Shown here: positions 27,301 through 40,300 of the stretch, one piece after another | Layout: the number at the start of each line of letters is the position of its first letter | How positions within the stretch are numbered: position 1 is the first letter of the stretch | Assembly: GCF_036884655.1 (NCBI RefSeq) | Contig: NC_088344.1 | Span: forward strand, 37,298,501 to 37,362,500 | Origin: Musa acuminata AAA Group | Lineage: Eukaryota > Streptophyta > Magnoliopsida > Zingiberales > Musaceae | DNA: 64,000 nt | Reading direction: 5' to 3' | Made by a program: the position numbers and the translations under genes | Notes under the pieces: model-generated | Seen by the model: only the letters and a program-made list of their open reading frames with translations | Databases searched by the model: none | Told to the model about the DNA's origin: nothing

Positions 27301-27398
27301 CATATTTACTTTATTAGTACCAAGAATGCACCTTAGATGATCCAGTTTCAATGCCACCTTGATTTGCTACTTTGATTTAAAAATGAATCCATTATAAA

Positions 27399-27451
<53 letters not shown>

Positions 27452-30400
27452 GATTAGTAGACCTTTGTTCCACACCCTAGAGGATAACACACAATCACAA
27501 GAACCACTAAAACTGCATAAGAAGAATGCGATATATCATTTGATCATCCCACTGGATGCTAACTTTACAACTAAAGACAATGATCATGTTTAATATCATC
27601 CTAGACAAAGTTGGTTTCTAATACCATTTCCTTTTATTGCTTTTGTGAAGTAATTAATAATTAAAGCTGGTTTCTAATAAATAAAACTTACTCGTTCATT
27701 GTCTCAATTTACATGATCTTTTTCTTTTCTCCTTGTTTCATGATGGTAACAGGCAACAGTTACACAATCTTTGAGCATTCAAGGTTATTACCTCAGTTCT
27801 GCCTTGCAAGATGGGTCTTCCAATAAACATTTCTGCAAATACACAGCCAACACTCCACAAATCTACAGTTTCTTCATAGTCAGTTGAACCCAATAATAGT
27901 TCAGGTGGCCGGTACCATAGAGTCACAACACGGCCAGTTAATCGTTGTTTATGCCCATGACTGAAGAAATTTGCGAGACCAAAATCAGCGATTTTCAGAA
28001 CCCCCTCATTGTTAACTAGAATATTTGCTCCCTTTATGTCACGATGAATTATACCACGCAAATGGCAATGCTCAAGTCCAGATAACATCTGTTGCATATA
28101 GCACTTGATCTGCAATTTAGGGACACAGAAAAACAATTTTCTGGTCAGAAGTGTTTACAAGTTTGAATATGTTATCCCAAGCAAATTGAAGGCACATTGT
28201 TCATACAGGCATTCAGAGAATATGTTCAAACCTGTGATTCAGAGAATTTAATGTCAGGAGAGGACGAAAGACCAGAAAGATCATGTTCCATATATTCAAA
28301 TACAAGGTAGAGACTGCATGATAACTGAGAGGTAATCAAACCTTCCAGCTTCACAATATTTGGATGGTCAAGCCTTCGTAGTATCTTTATTTCCCTTGCC
28401 ATGAACCTAACACTCTCTGGCTCAAAATTGTCAAAGCGGACCTTCTTCAAGGCAACAATCTTGCCAGTGTCGAGATCACGTGCTCTAAACACACTGCTAT
28501 AAGTACCTTGTCCAATCTTCACATGCAGAAGACAATTAACATTAAACCAAATTAAGCCAGAAAATACTCATGCAGGAACCAACCAAGTTTTTTTAAAGAA
28601 AATTTAGCAAACTTAACTATCCAGAGCCAATATATGATCACTCAAACAACAAGCTGTTGTGAATTGGCTGAATGTCTCAAGATCTCCAAGCCGATGAATG
28701 CCTAATCTAAGTTTCTGATGTTTTTACCTGAAGCGCTCTTTGGTACAACGAGTATGATAGAGATAATAATGGCATAAACATTATCTAATAGAGCTTAGCA
28801 CTTGATTAATAACAAACTTAATTATACTTATCACGTGTAAAAGTATTTAAAAGAAAATTGTCCTCAACAATTGAACCATATAGCAAAAGTAGCTAGACCA
28901 TCTATCTATCTGAGTCAAATTAATATGGTACTTTCGTTAGGCCAATTTCTCAGTTAATTGGAAAACATGAAAGTGGTGCCTACAGGCTCCAACTCAGTTA
29001 TAGGGAATGCAAGAAACATTTTCTCCTGGGATGGTAACAGTTATCACTGCAATTATATCATTCCTAAAATAAAAGATTTTCAGATTCCAAACAAAAACAT
29101 GATACATAAGCTCAAATTGTGATAACCTAGAAGTTTGAAGGCCTGAGTTGAATGAAAGATTGAACCCCTTTGATGCATCTAATCTTAACTCAAGAAAGTT
29201 ACATAACATCAAAGGATAACAAAACTCTGCTTGTGAGCAGAATTTAGCTTGTGAAGTAGAAAACTAGATGCAGAACCATCTAGTAATTCCCTGATGTTGG
29301 ATCGCTAAAAGCTTCCTTTTTCTTTCACTTGACAAAATTGCTGATGTAACTTTGTTATTAGTATGAAGATTAAAAAAAATTTTTGAATGTGTCAAAGGAC
29401 AAGAACCTAAAGAATGGAAGTACAGGAGGGAATCTTTTAAGAAAGAAAACTATTCTATCAAAATGAGATTGAACAACTCTCAGAAGATCAAATTGGCTAT
29501 GAGATTGAACATCTCACACACATGCATCCCCCACCAAAAAAATTAAAAAAGAAAAAAGAAAAAGCTATCCAGTATTTTTCTCCACAAAAAGCAAGAAGAT
29601 GAAAACACCAACATTAAATAACATAAATGTTTGATTTAAAATAGTAAAATAGATAATCCTACAGGGAATATGGAACATTTAACAAAAAATACACTATATC
29701 TTGTCCTGAGCTTTAGTGACGAGATGAGGATAAATGAGAGACTGTGGCAAGAAACAAATGGAAGTTGACAAATTAAGATACATGCGCTGGTCAATATTTG
29801 TTTCTTGAGGGTACGATACTAAAATTCCAAGCAAAAGCAATTTGTTATGGTATCACCTCATTGATCTAATTTGAAACCAGGTTGCAGAATCAAAGAAGCT
29901 ATTATAATCCACTCATCAAGCAACAAAAACAGAAGCAAATTGAGAGAAATTTTGGTCAAAAATAATATCAAAAGATAATTACGTAGTTAAATGGCACAAA
30001 TCTACATTAGTCATATCACGAAACAGACCACACAAGGTTCCTATGCAACACATTCTTAATTGCGCTACGAAGACAATGCTTATCGTCAGCCCAAAAAAAA
30101 AAAAAAAAGAAAATGATATGCAGATTTTTAGGCCGTCATGGATCTAAGAATTTACCTTCTCCAGCTTCTCAAAAGAGTCAGCTTTTAGGGGCACCCAACC
30201 GTGAATTGCTTCCCCAGCGACGACACTGAGCCAAGAGGGCCATCCGGCGGCAACCTGCTCCCCTTCTATGTGCTTGTGAAGGTTCCCCAGCCGAAAACTC
30301 TGTAATCTCGTACTATCGGAGTTCGGCTTCTCATATTCCTTCGATTCGAGGCTATCCAATTCCACCTTCCTCTCCGGATATCCCCGCTCGGTTCCCTGTC

Positions 30401-30524
30401 CGGTCTGATGCCGCAGCGAGCACGCCAAGATCGGTCCCGACCGCTCCCGGTGGTCACGTAGGAAACCGGAGGAATCGACCGCCGGGGTCACTGAGACCGC
30501 ATTCTTCGACGAGACGCAACCCAT
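21375..30524 (-). CDS. CDK-like Ser/Thr protein kinase, IBS1/At1g54610 group
   Basis: Plant cyclin-dependent-kinase-like kinase with long N- and C-terminal extensions. Nine coding exons: 30156-30524, 28232-28516, 27792-28109, 25220-25447, 23349-23446, 22841-22952, 22177-22716, 21986-22115 and 21375-21394, giving 699 residues in frame. The start MGCVSSK is the usual myristoylation signal of the group. The kinase domain (about 118-402) shows the P-loop IGQGTYSSVF, VALKKVRF with the ATP-binding Lys, a PESVRFMARE helix, HRDIKGANILV, DFGLANFF and the CDK-type VVTLWYRPPELLLGS. The extension includes a basic RGASRGRGSEATRRP segment, and EFSGPLL-type motifs near the end. The last 20-base exon (ending RGRKQVK-stop) is inferred; without that splice the protein would stop earlier as RGI. 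An Arabidopsis relative, IBS1, affects BABA priming; cyclin partners are unknown. LINE debris sits in the introns. Confidence 0.92.
23515..24650 (+). mobile_element. Degenerate LINE (non-LTR retrotransposon) 3' part in kinase intron
   Basis: Lies in the 1.77-kb intron 23447-25219 of the kinase gene, opposite to its transcription. Broken frames still read as LINE reverse transcriptase: HLEKVYDRVPRDLLW near 23552, the catalytic box FVDDIVLV (YADD variant) near 23820, and further down RSKCWVIKKHVQK and EMRMLRWMRKVTR near 24205-24290. It ends in a GTTGTTGTT-rich tail near 24625-24650, typical of this LINE group. Many in-frame stops make it inactive. It is 5' truncated. Confidence 0.85.
26600..26790 (+). 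mobile_element. Short LINE 3'-end fragment
   Basis: Matches the end of the neighbouring LINE by eye: a stretch reading GRGRHKKKRKF aligns with GRGRPKRILIE near 24475 of the other copy, and similar flanking bases follow. Too decayed for exact borders. Located in the kinase intron 25448-27791. Confidence 0.45.
26985..27330 (-). mobile_element. Antisense LINE 3' tail fragment
   Basis: Begins with CAACAACAACAAG followed by CAACTATTTGGG, the reverse complement of the usual GTT-rich LINE tail and its preceding conserved bases. The AT-rich sequence to about 27330 resembles the LINE 3' region. Borders are approximate. It lies in the same kinase intron as the fragment at 26600. Confidence 0.5.
27401..27448. 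repeat. (CT)n microsatellite in kinase intron
   Basis: About 24 uninterrupted CT units about 340 bp before (in plus coordinates) the kinase exon 27792-28109. Read on the gene strand it is a GA run. Confidence 0.97.
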
Positions 30525-31060
30525 CCCTGGCCGAGGCTATGGCATCGGCCAGGCCTCCGGGGGCAACAAAGGCCTGGGTTCAGGGAAATCGGGGGCTGAA
30601 TTCGGGAGGGCAAGAAGCTCTTCGGACAGGGGAAAAGGGGGAGGGGGATCACCCGAAACCACGATGAGGCAAGATCGGGTGGCCCGGAGATCCAAAATGG
30701 CCGTAAGCACCCCTAGAAGCATAAAAAGGAGCGAGCTTTCTGCCCCCTCTTCTCCTAATTTCTCCACAAACTCTCTCGGAACACTTCTTTCTCGCGAGAT
30801 TAGCGGGAGATGGGGAGATCTGGGGGACCTCGCGGTGGATGAGCAAAAGCGACCGACCGAAATCAACGCGGGAACGAGTGAGAGAGAAGTGTGGGAGATG
30901 GTGGAGAATTGTAGCCGTTATTCATCGGTCATCTCTCGCGGCTTCTTACGGTGCCCAATTAATTTGCAATCTCTGTTGACGCAACGGTGGGGATGGCAAC
31001 GAGTCAAAAATGAGGGGGGAATTTGTCTTGCCTTTGACCGGTGGAGATTAATTACGACCT
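30525..31060 (-). promoter_or_regulatory. 5' leader and promoter region of the CDK-like kinase gene
   Basis: GC-rich sequence upstream of the ATG at 30524 that turns sharply AT-rich beyond about 31050. Open frames on both strands here carry no domain. The transcription start could not be placed. Confidence 0.4.
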
Positions 31061-31528
31061 AATTAACATCTTTATCAGATCATGAGTTAATTATAAATTA
31101 ATTTATAATTAATTATCTTTAGCATCTCGATATTTTTATTTTTATTTTTTCAAAATTATGTTCAATGATGTTTAAATGATAAACTTTATAATATTTTCGT
31201 CAGTAGAATCGATGAAAATTAAATATTTTATTTTTATAAATATAAAAATCTTAATATAAATTTTAAAAATATAAGAATCAAAATACTAAGAGTAACTAAT
31301 TATAATAGATAATATGTAATTCAATTTTTTTTATTTCATTAATATTTGGAGATCATATCATTTTAAAGTCATACATTTGGATTCAGTTTCACATGTCAAA
31401 TGGGATTAATATAGATCCAATTCTTTTGATAATTTTTTTAGGATTAGTGTAAATCAATTAAAATCTCTATCAGAGAATGTGATCCGTGAGAACTGCCAGA
31501 GGCAGATCTTTTTCCACTGAATGTGGAT

Positions 31529-31554
31529 CTCTCTCTCTCTCTCTCTCTCTCTCT
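31529..31554. repeat. (CT)n microsatellite
   Basis: About 13 CT units in intergenic DNA. Confidence 0.93.
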
Positions 31555-31866
31555 AAGATGGGGCTTGAGATGAGTTGGGGCCCACATTTGGTCACAAGCT
31601 TTGGTGGGACCAAGGCAACACAATTACTTTGGGTATCAACATTAAACAGGCTTAATTATGTTGAAAGTTTCATGAGGAGTCCATTCACTCTTTTGGAGTC
31701 AGTCCATTGTGGAGCCTCAAACAGGAGTTAGGTCATGAGGGTGATATTTCTGCTGCTTAACTTTCAAGGCAAGTATTGAAATTTGACAGAAAATTTTTTT
31801 CTGAGATAAAAAAGTTGAAAATCATTGACTGCCTCCTGATTCATCAGTTTATGGCAGTCAGAATTA

Positions 31867-31898
31867 AAGAAGAAGAAGAAGAAGAAGAAGAAGAAGAA
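31867..31898. repeat. (AAG)n trinucleotide microsatellite
   Basis: About ten AAG/AGA units in intergenic DNA. The minus-strand frame that reads through it as a Phe run is an artefact. Confidence 0.93.
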
Positions 31899-34345
31899 CA
31901 GACTTGGTAATTCTCTTTGGGGTTTGCCAGATGTGTCCCCTTGTTTGATGTATTCTTTAGGTGAAGAAGTAATCAAACCCTCCCATTGTTTCATCTGATA
32001 ACAAGAAGAACTCCTTTTTTTTTGTGCCATGGACAATCAGTACTCTTTATAAGAGGACAAAAGATTATATCTGGTCCAAACAAAAATGATAAAAAACTTT
32101 GGAAAGCAATGAGCATCAAATTGTTTGCAATTTTAGTCTGTAAACAAAAAAACAGAGTACAGAGAAACAACAAAACAGAGAATAGAAAGGGTGCTTAAAG
32201 ACTTAACATGTTATTGCTTTAAGATTATGTCTTGAGCTCAACCTTTGCATCTTCATGGATAGGCATCATTGTGGCCACCTATTACCCAACAGCTTCTTTT
32301 CATCATCATATCTTCTCCTTTTATTTAAGGAAAGGAAGAAGACACTCTTTTGTCATGTGAAACACTTTTAAGGCATCTCATTTGAGTGTTCACATATCTC
32401 TATGATTGAGAAGCATGGAGACATGCCTGTGGTTCTGAAATGAGATTTTAGAGTACAATAGAATTGGATCGATGGCTTCAAACATCCTCACAATACTAGG
32501 ATGGACAGGACAAGTCATTGAAGTCCCATCTGTGTTCATCAATGTCCTTGGAGAAGCCAAATTCTCCTCATGGTCAGGTTTGGTCCTTTTCATCACATGT
32601 TGCATCTTTTATTTCTTTTTTTTCTTTTGTTGTCTTCTACTCTTTTGCTAGGTCCTCCAGGTTGTTTCAACTTTCAAGCACCACCAAGGTTGCTCTTTCA
32701 TCAGAACTGGAGGATGTCATGCTTAGTACCACAATCAGTGTTATCCACAATGAGTTCTAGGCAAAACATATTAATAAACTTAACCCAAGAATATGATCAG
32801 AAAAGATCAGGTAAGTCATACTTGTAAAACTCAAAATTAACTGAAAATGAAAATGAAGATATATACTAGTAGAAAACTAGTGATAAGGGGATAAGGTTGG
32901 GTATAGCTCTATCTTTGTATAATTAAGTAATGTCATTATTCTATTCAAAGAGAAAAGAAAAAGAACCAGTGACTAAGGGGGAAAAGTCATATGAAGCTCT
33001 CATCTTAAAGGACTAATTAATGTCATTACTCTCTTCAAAAGGGAAAGACAGATAAAGGCCCCAAAGGGTAAAGTTTGACTGCAAAATAGTTTGCAGGATA
33101 TGAGATGGAGATATTCATTCATTGGGAGGACCAACAACATAATCATTGTCCAACAACTGCAAAGCATGTAAACAATGGGCAAAGAACCTAATGGATGATG
33201 TTCCTTGTGGTGGTCAGTGTGTCCCATAAACAGGATATTTACTTCACAAAATATGTGCAGATTCCCTTCCTCAACATAAAGAATCAGATCATTGTCTCCA
33301 CTGTTTCTGACTAGTCCTAAAAATAATGTCCCTCTTGTTGTGCACACTACCTTGCCCAAGTATATTTCAACCATTATCCTACTATTTTTACCAGAGTGCC
33401 ATAAAGCTTGCAGAGTTGCATTGAGGGAGCATAAAACAATATAATCTCAAGAATTCAAGGTTAGGAAACTAACCTGAAATACAGTGGTAGAAATTATTAC
33501 TCCATCCTTCTCTCTTCAGGAAAAGCTTATTCATGCCTACAGAGTTTTGCCTCCGGTATCACCTCGAATCGTGATTCATATTCATTCATCTTTACCAGAG
33601 GTTTCCTTTGATCAAGGAACTGAGCTTTGCTGCTTATGTTGGAGAATTTACACTGCAAGTTACAAGTGATCTTAGAAACATAAATTTATAGAACCAGGTT
33701 GATGACGACAGAGTACTGAATAAAACACTTAGAACTAAATACAAACGAACCAGAATGAGATGTCAAAGTTAAATACAAGTACCAGAAGTCTCTTCAACAA
33801 TGCAGTCTGTCTTCCTGAAAGTAACTGTTCCCAAGATACGGATGCTATGGATGTAACAATTACAAATACTATACTCAATTAGCTTTAAAAATTAGTGACA
33901 GAGATAGTGCAGCATTACACACAAGCTTCCACTGCAAGAATTAGGACTTTAAAGGGAAAATAATATACAACAATTTGCTTCTTTTTATGTTGTACAAAAG
34001 ATATACAACAGTGGATGTCAATTCCTTGAGCAGGAACCAAAAGAAATGCACAATTAAGCAATAATCATCAAGGGTGGACATGAGTGGGTACATAAATAGC
34101 ACAAAAGAAAAAAAGTAAGGGCTAGGTCACATAAAGTTACATAAGAACCTGATAAGCACAATGTAGGTGTGCTGCTGAACTTACTTTTAAGCCATCGTGA
34201 CCAAGAAATGCAGCACAATACAGTGTGAGCTTTGCTCCATAAATTAAGATCATAACAGCAAAAGCTAAAGAAACTAGGTGTTCTCGTGTTCTTTCTTCAA
34301 GGTGGACAATTGCAGCTTCATAGACACAAGGGAAACTTGATCAGA

Positions 34346-37300
34346 TCATGCATTTTTGAAAGCAGCACCAGAAGTTACTGTGTCATGGCTGCTTTTTCTA
34401 GCAGCTGGCACATCATGGTTATGTTTTCCCTCATATGTTGTTATTACAGCCTTGGGATCTGTTGGTGATCTCTCAATATGCTTCCTGACATTGCATCCTG
34501 CAAAAGTGCACTTATAATAGCTCCTGCATTGAAATAAGAAGTATTAAACTATATGAAGGCCTTGCAGATAGTCATTTTAAAAATGCTTGAGCAACAGTTT
34601 CAAATCTTATGAGGCAAGCAACAACTAATTTAACAGACAAAAATAGCAACATCGAGGCAAGACACTATTGAACATAATGACCGAAAACAAATTAGGAGAT
34701 CCAAATTGAAACTTGCTATCAGACAAAGTATCATCCTAGGAATGTATGAACATGTGGTGTGTTGACCCACGCTAGAGATGTTGATTTCTAGATAGGCCAA
34801 CTTTTGGCCTATGTGGCAGAAAGGTATCAGCATGTCCCCTGTGCTGTAAGACATTTAATCTCAGACCTAGGAGATAAAAAACCTAGAAACTACAAGTGCT
34901 TTATGCCTTAGTACCTATAGTTTAAAGGAAAAACAAAAAATTTACTGTGCCAATATGAACTAGTGTGCTAGAACATATCATGTGGAGTTTACTTTCATCT
35001 TCCATAATTCCGATATTTATATTGATTCTCTTGAACACATAGAAAGCAAAATTTATTGATATGGGTGGTGCTTCTAAATCATAAATTAAACCAAAACATG
35101 TAGTGTGCCTAAATGTTGTTCATTTTCATTTCGTGCACTTTTTATTTGGTTGATGTATGGGTAAGAGACCATCAGAGACATAATTATTTATTTTGAGGAA
35201 TTTTAATAAATTTATCTAGTCTCTGAACTCATGAGTTCTTAATATAAATTTTAGTCATATATGTTATAGCAATGACTATCATTTGAGCAACACCGACCCT
35301 TATCAGCCAGCATGGTGAACATGGAATCAGCACTGGTACTTCCCTCATTGAATCAATATCTTTGGCAAGACCCTTTATAAGGTCTTGTCTTCTTTTTCCA
35401 GTGTCTAATACAAATATACATATCTCATACAGTCCCCATGATAGAGGTAAGTAGTCTATTTTATTTGTTCTTTTGGCTTTTTACTGGCAACACAAATGTC
35501 TGCAAAACACAGGCTAATAGCAGTCATGGTGCCAGAAGCCATATGGTATAGTGGTGGACTGCAGCTAGTGCAACTATAGGAGCTATGTCTTCATCCTCCT
35601 GCAAGGAAACTGGAATATAAATAACTTCAATATGGGAAAAAATCAAATCGATGGATAAAATACCTCAGATCTCCTAAGTTTCTCATCTGCTTCCAACTTA
35701 ATTTAGACCATTTTTGTGACTTTGGTGGTTCAGTAACTTGAGGCCAATCTCAATACAATGGTATGTTTGCTCCTTTGCAACATGAAAGATCAGATTTCGA
35801 GTCATGGAAACCACCTGTCTATCTTTAGTGGCAAGACCCTTACCAGACCCAATAATGAGAGAGCCTCATGCACTGCACGAGTACACTCTTTTTGTTTTTG
35901 GTGGTTTTGTAACTTTTGTGGTGCCCAAAAGGTGTTCCAGTCCATTGCTCTAGGAAGTTGTCATAGTTCTTGCAAAATGTTTATGTTCTTGTTATTCAAA
36001 ATTTATAAATCACATTGCACATCGTTTGCTCTGAAAGAAGTTTGTGTGCACCAATCTAAAAACTGAAATTATTAGTCCCAGACCATGATTTAGCAGGCAG
36101 CCACAAGCTTCGAGTTGTATATTATATGCTTCTCATGTCCTTTTAGATGTGTCGAATACTTTTAAGAAATGTTCGTCTTACCGGTCCATATCGGTGTACT
36201 GATCGACCATCAGTATGATATGTACCCGAGGCGTACTAACATACCATATATTAGTATGACAAGGGCATACCGATGGTATGGTAAAATAATCAAAAATAGC
36301 TCCAAAAATTTCTTTAAAAAAATTATATTAGGGTTTTTAAGTTAGAAATAATATAAATTTAATGAAATTTAGTAAAAATAATCTAAATTAAGAAAGAATA
36401 ATGACACATATCTTTTTCGAATTTTAAGGAGTAGCTTTGTGGTATGTTTCGGACCATACTTTCATTAACATTGAATTATCTACAAAGAAATAATTTAAAT
36501 TATTAGATTATTTTTTAAAACAACTTAAACTTTAAGATTCAAATGAATTAAGTAATCAATCGATGAATACACTTGGTTCTACCGCAAAAAAAAAAATGAG
36601 ACTCCACAGGCAATGAATCGAGTTCCTCGATCTTATGTATATGTATATCAATTTAATATGTTTGTCGAACCCAATCCTAAAATTGATCCCACGACATAAA
36701 ATATTAGTACATCGTATGTCATTGGTGCATCAATATGACGATAGCCAAAGTCTGATCATCGTGAACCACATGTTCGAGGTGGCTCCTGAGGCAAGGATGA
36801 TTGTGACATGTATTGGTGCAGAGTATAAAAAATGTTAGAACTTCTGCTTTCGCCATTGATCTACTACTCCATATCATAAAATTGATCATCAACTACTGCT
36901 CAAAGAAGAATGACCAACTATTACCGTACTGCTATTGGTCATAAGATTCTCCATAATATAACGATTGTGAATACGATGAGCTTCGCTCTGTGTCTAAATC
37001 TTGTAGGCTCTGTTGCATCTACTCAAAATCATCTACTACCTTCCCCTTTCCCTTATGCGTATAAACTTGACCAGTACCTCGTCCAGCTCTATAATCTGAA
37101 TCTTAGGTGACGTGTAAAATACAACTCCTCAATCTATGAACCACTCTCAAATTGTGTAGATGGGATCATCGACTCCCTAGCGTCACCTCCATCATCGGTC
37201 GAGAAATTGTTGTCTGCATCTGGAGTGTATAGGTTGTTAAATGCGATTGAGAATGTGCCTCGTCGCCCGGCTCGATTCTCTGAGAGAGTTAAAGAGATTG

Positions 37301-40300
37301 AAAGAGTGAAATGGGTTGAAAAATGGTGAAGGTAAAGGTTCAAAAACTCTTTCTTATGGTTCAAACGATCAAATTAACCATTTGAAACAGGGCAATCTCA
37401 GCTCTTAATTAGTAACAGACGAAATCCAACTGTTACCGATCAATATAGACCATGTATCGCCCAATACAGGGTCATATAATGGATACCACCCGGTATATGG
37501 TCGTTTGTGTACCGATCCCCTATCAAATCGATACGTACCACCCATACCAGGTGGTACAACTCGGTACAGCGAACCCTGCCCAGGAATGGTAAGTGTTTCA
37601 TGTCCCACTGTAAATCTTTGAAGCTTAAGCTACTACCTTGTACATATATTATACTAAGAAAAGCATAAAAAACCTAGGATATTTGTCAGGCCTTTTCTCT
37701 TTAAGCAATTTAGTGCCCTAGTTCTTTTCATATTTGTAATTTTTAAGAACAAAGAAACTCCGATGGCTATACTAATATGACAAAACTTTATACTTTGCAA
37801 AATGCTCATTTAATATGGCAACTTTCTGCAAGCACTTGCAATTTAAGAGCTAACTTCAAAGACAAAAATTCAGAAGTAATACCATAATATACATCTAGTG
37901 TACACATAAAGCATAATATTACATTGAAAGTACATCACAAAATTGTATAGTCAAGATATTACCTTGGATGAGGATTTCCTTTCACTACTTTTTGCCCGTA
38001 TTTACGCCATCTAAACCCATCATCCAAAAGATCAACCTCACTTCTTGTCTGCACAATGATCCTAGGCTCAGTCAATGTCTTCTGAGAAGAAGCTGCCATG
38101 TTCCTGAGAATCAGCCGAAGATAATATCATGAGATGTAGAATAATGAGAATATATATAGTTTTAGGGTGTATCTCATATATACCTTCTTTTAGGTTCACG
38201 TTCACCATCATCTCCCACATCTGCCTTAACATCAGCCACTTCTTCGCCATCAGTTGACCCAGATATTTGTTCAGGCGTCTCATAACCAGATTCTTGATCT
38301 TTTCTGGTAATTGGAACAACCTTTATGTTGTTTAGTTTGCCAAAATTTCCATCATGATCCAGAGAGCCTAGGTTAGGATTATCAAGGTTTCCATTTGTCT
38401 CATGTGATCTGCTAGGCAAACTGCCACCTTCCTTGGAACGCTTATTTGGTAGAGGGCATTGATGATTATGTTGGCCCTTGTAGATTATCTCGGTTACTTG
38501 ACCATCTACTGAGCGTTCTACCTTTTTCTTAACTGGGCAGTTTGGATTGGTGCATTTATAATAACTCCTAGGATATTCACTCCCTTTCACAACCTTCTGA
38601 CCATACTTCCGCCAATTGTAGCCATCATGCACAGGTTTATCAACAATGGTTGTAGTAGGTTGGGATCTTTGGTCAGATTGGAAACCTTCTGCAGATTCTA
38701 ATACAGTATCAATTGGTTTAAGAGTAGGTATCTTTGGGATTAGTTGCTGTGGTGAGGAAGTAGTTGCTGCTGTTGTTAAGAAAGGTGATGGGAATTCTGC
38801 CTGACTTGACATTCTAAACTGAGATTGTGCAGCCTGGGCTGTGACTTGAGCAAGGACCTCTTGGTGGGACATTGCAAAATTCCCCTACAGGGATCGTAGC
38901 GTAAGATGCAATCAGCAATTGATGAATTTATAAACTAAATTGTTTCATAGAGAAGAACACCATTAACAAATCAGTATAAAGTTTATTCACATGTACCTTA
39001 ACCTTCACAAACAAGTCATAGCCTAATAATAACATGACTCCAAAGACAATACTTTAGCAGTTCAAGATATCTGCTTAGTGAAATAGTGAAGTTCCGAAGC
39101 TGGAAAAACACGATGCCAATTTTTGTTTCTTAAGTAAAGTGGAAGAAAGAAAAAAAGATGTGTGAACATCTACTTTGAGCAAAATATTGGTTTTCCAGGA
39201 TGAATCATAAGATGTGCCCAGCTAGTTGTCTAAATAAGCACAATTTTATTTAGGTTGCGTATTACAACTTTTGCATATGATTTGGGGGTTTGGCTGAAAT
39301 GTAAAACAACCACCACAATTATAATCAGTAAAACATAAATTCTACATCAAGTTTAACTATTCAAATCAAATTTTTTCTCCATATATAATAGTTATATCTA
39401 CCTACCAAAAAGAAGCAAATTATAATGCTTCTTAAGCTTGTCCGTAAGGACGATCATCTCTACTAAAAGCTGCAGAATGATTCTTTTTATGTGTGCTACT
39501 GCAAGATGCCTAAAGATGCAAAGGTTTTGAAGATGGTTTCTTGACCCCATTAAATTCAGTTTTTAGAGAGAGAAAAAGGGGTGGGGGAGGGGGAGTGTGT
39601 GCACGGGGACAGGACAGGGGAGCAAGGGAAGGCCAACAATACTGTAAAACCTGAAGAAACAATGATTGTCGAGCCATTGCTCACTGTTAACTAGTGGGGG
39701 CTTCTTGTACCTAAATTATTTCCTTATGAAAGGATTCCTCATTTGATCTTCATTGCAATTAATTGTTCTTGTTCCTAAGTGTCTTCCAATGCTTTTGACT
39801 AAAGTGCACTCTAAATATTGCCAACACTAAGTTAATTGAATCAAGCACATAGACTAGAAACCTTAATCTTTTTAGTAGCTTGGTAGAAGTTTATTTGATT
39901 TGTCACTACTCATGCAACTTTCTGGGAAGGTTAATGATATTGCAACAAGTTGAGAGAAAGTTCTCTGCAGAGCAGAACCATGAATGACAAAATTTGGCCA
40001 ATATCATTAAAAAGGTTCATGACATAACACTTGTGTTGGTGACCCCTTCCATTACATTAGTGACACTGGAATAGACCTTACCAAGCCTCTAAATAGCAAA
40101 GTGACATCAATAGAAAGGTGTCTCTGTCTATTATGACATCTACAAGCATAATTATTTAGCTCTACCAAGCAATCAACATTACTTCAAACGTTGTGTCATT
40201 GAGGCTCAATGTATCATATAACCTGACCTAATGAGATAACTTAAACCATTAGCCTAAAATACTTAAGCCGAAGTCATTAGTAATACACCCATCAAACCCT

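Larger units (their letters stand above)
31061..34345. other. Intergenic region and probable WRKY 3' UTR
   Basis: Very AT-rich from 31060 to 31480. It contains a CT microsatellite (31529-31554) and an AAG run (31867-31898). The right end (roughly 34100-34345) should include the WRKY 3' UTR. Only short open frames; no domain recognised. Confidence 0.55.
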
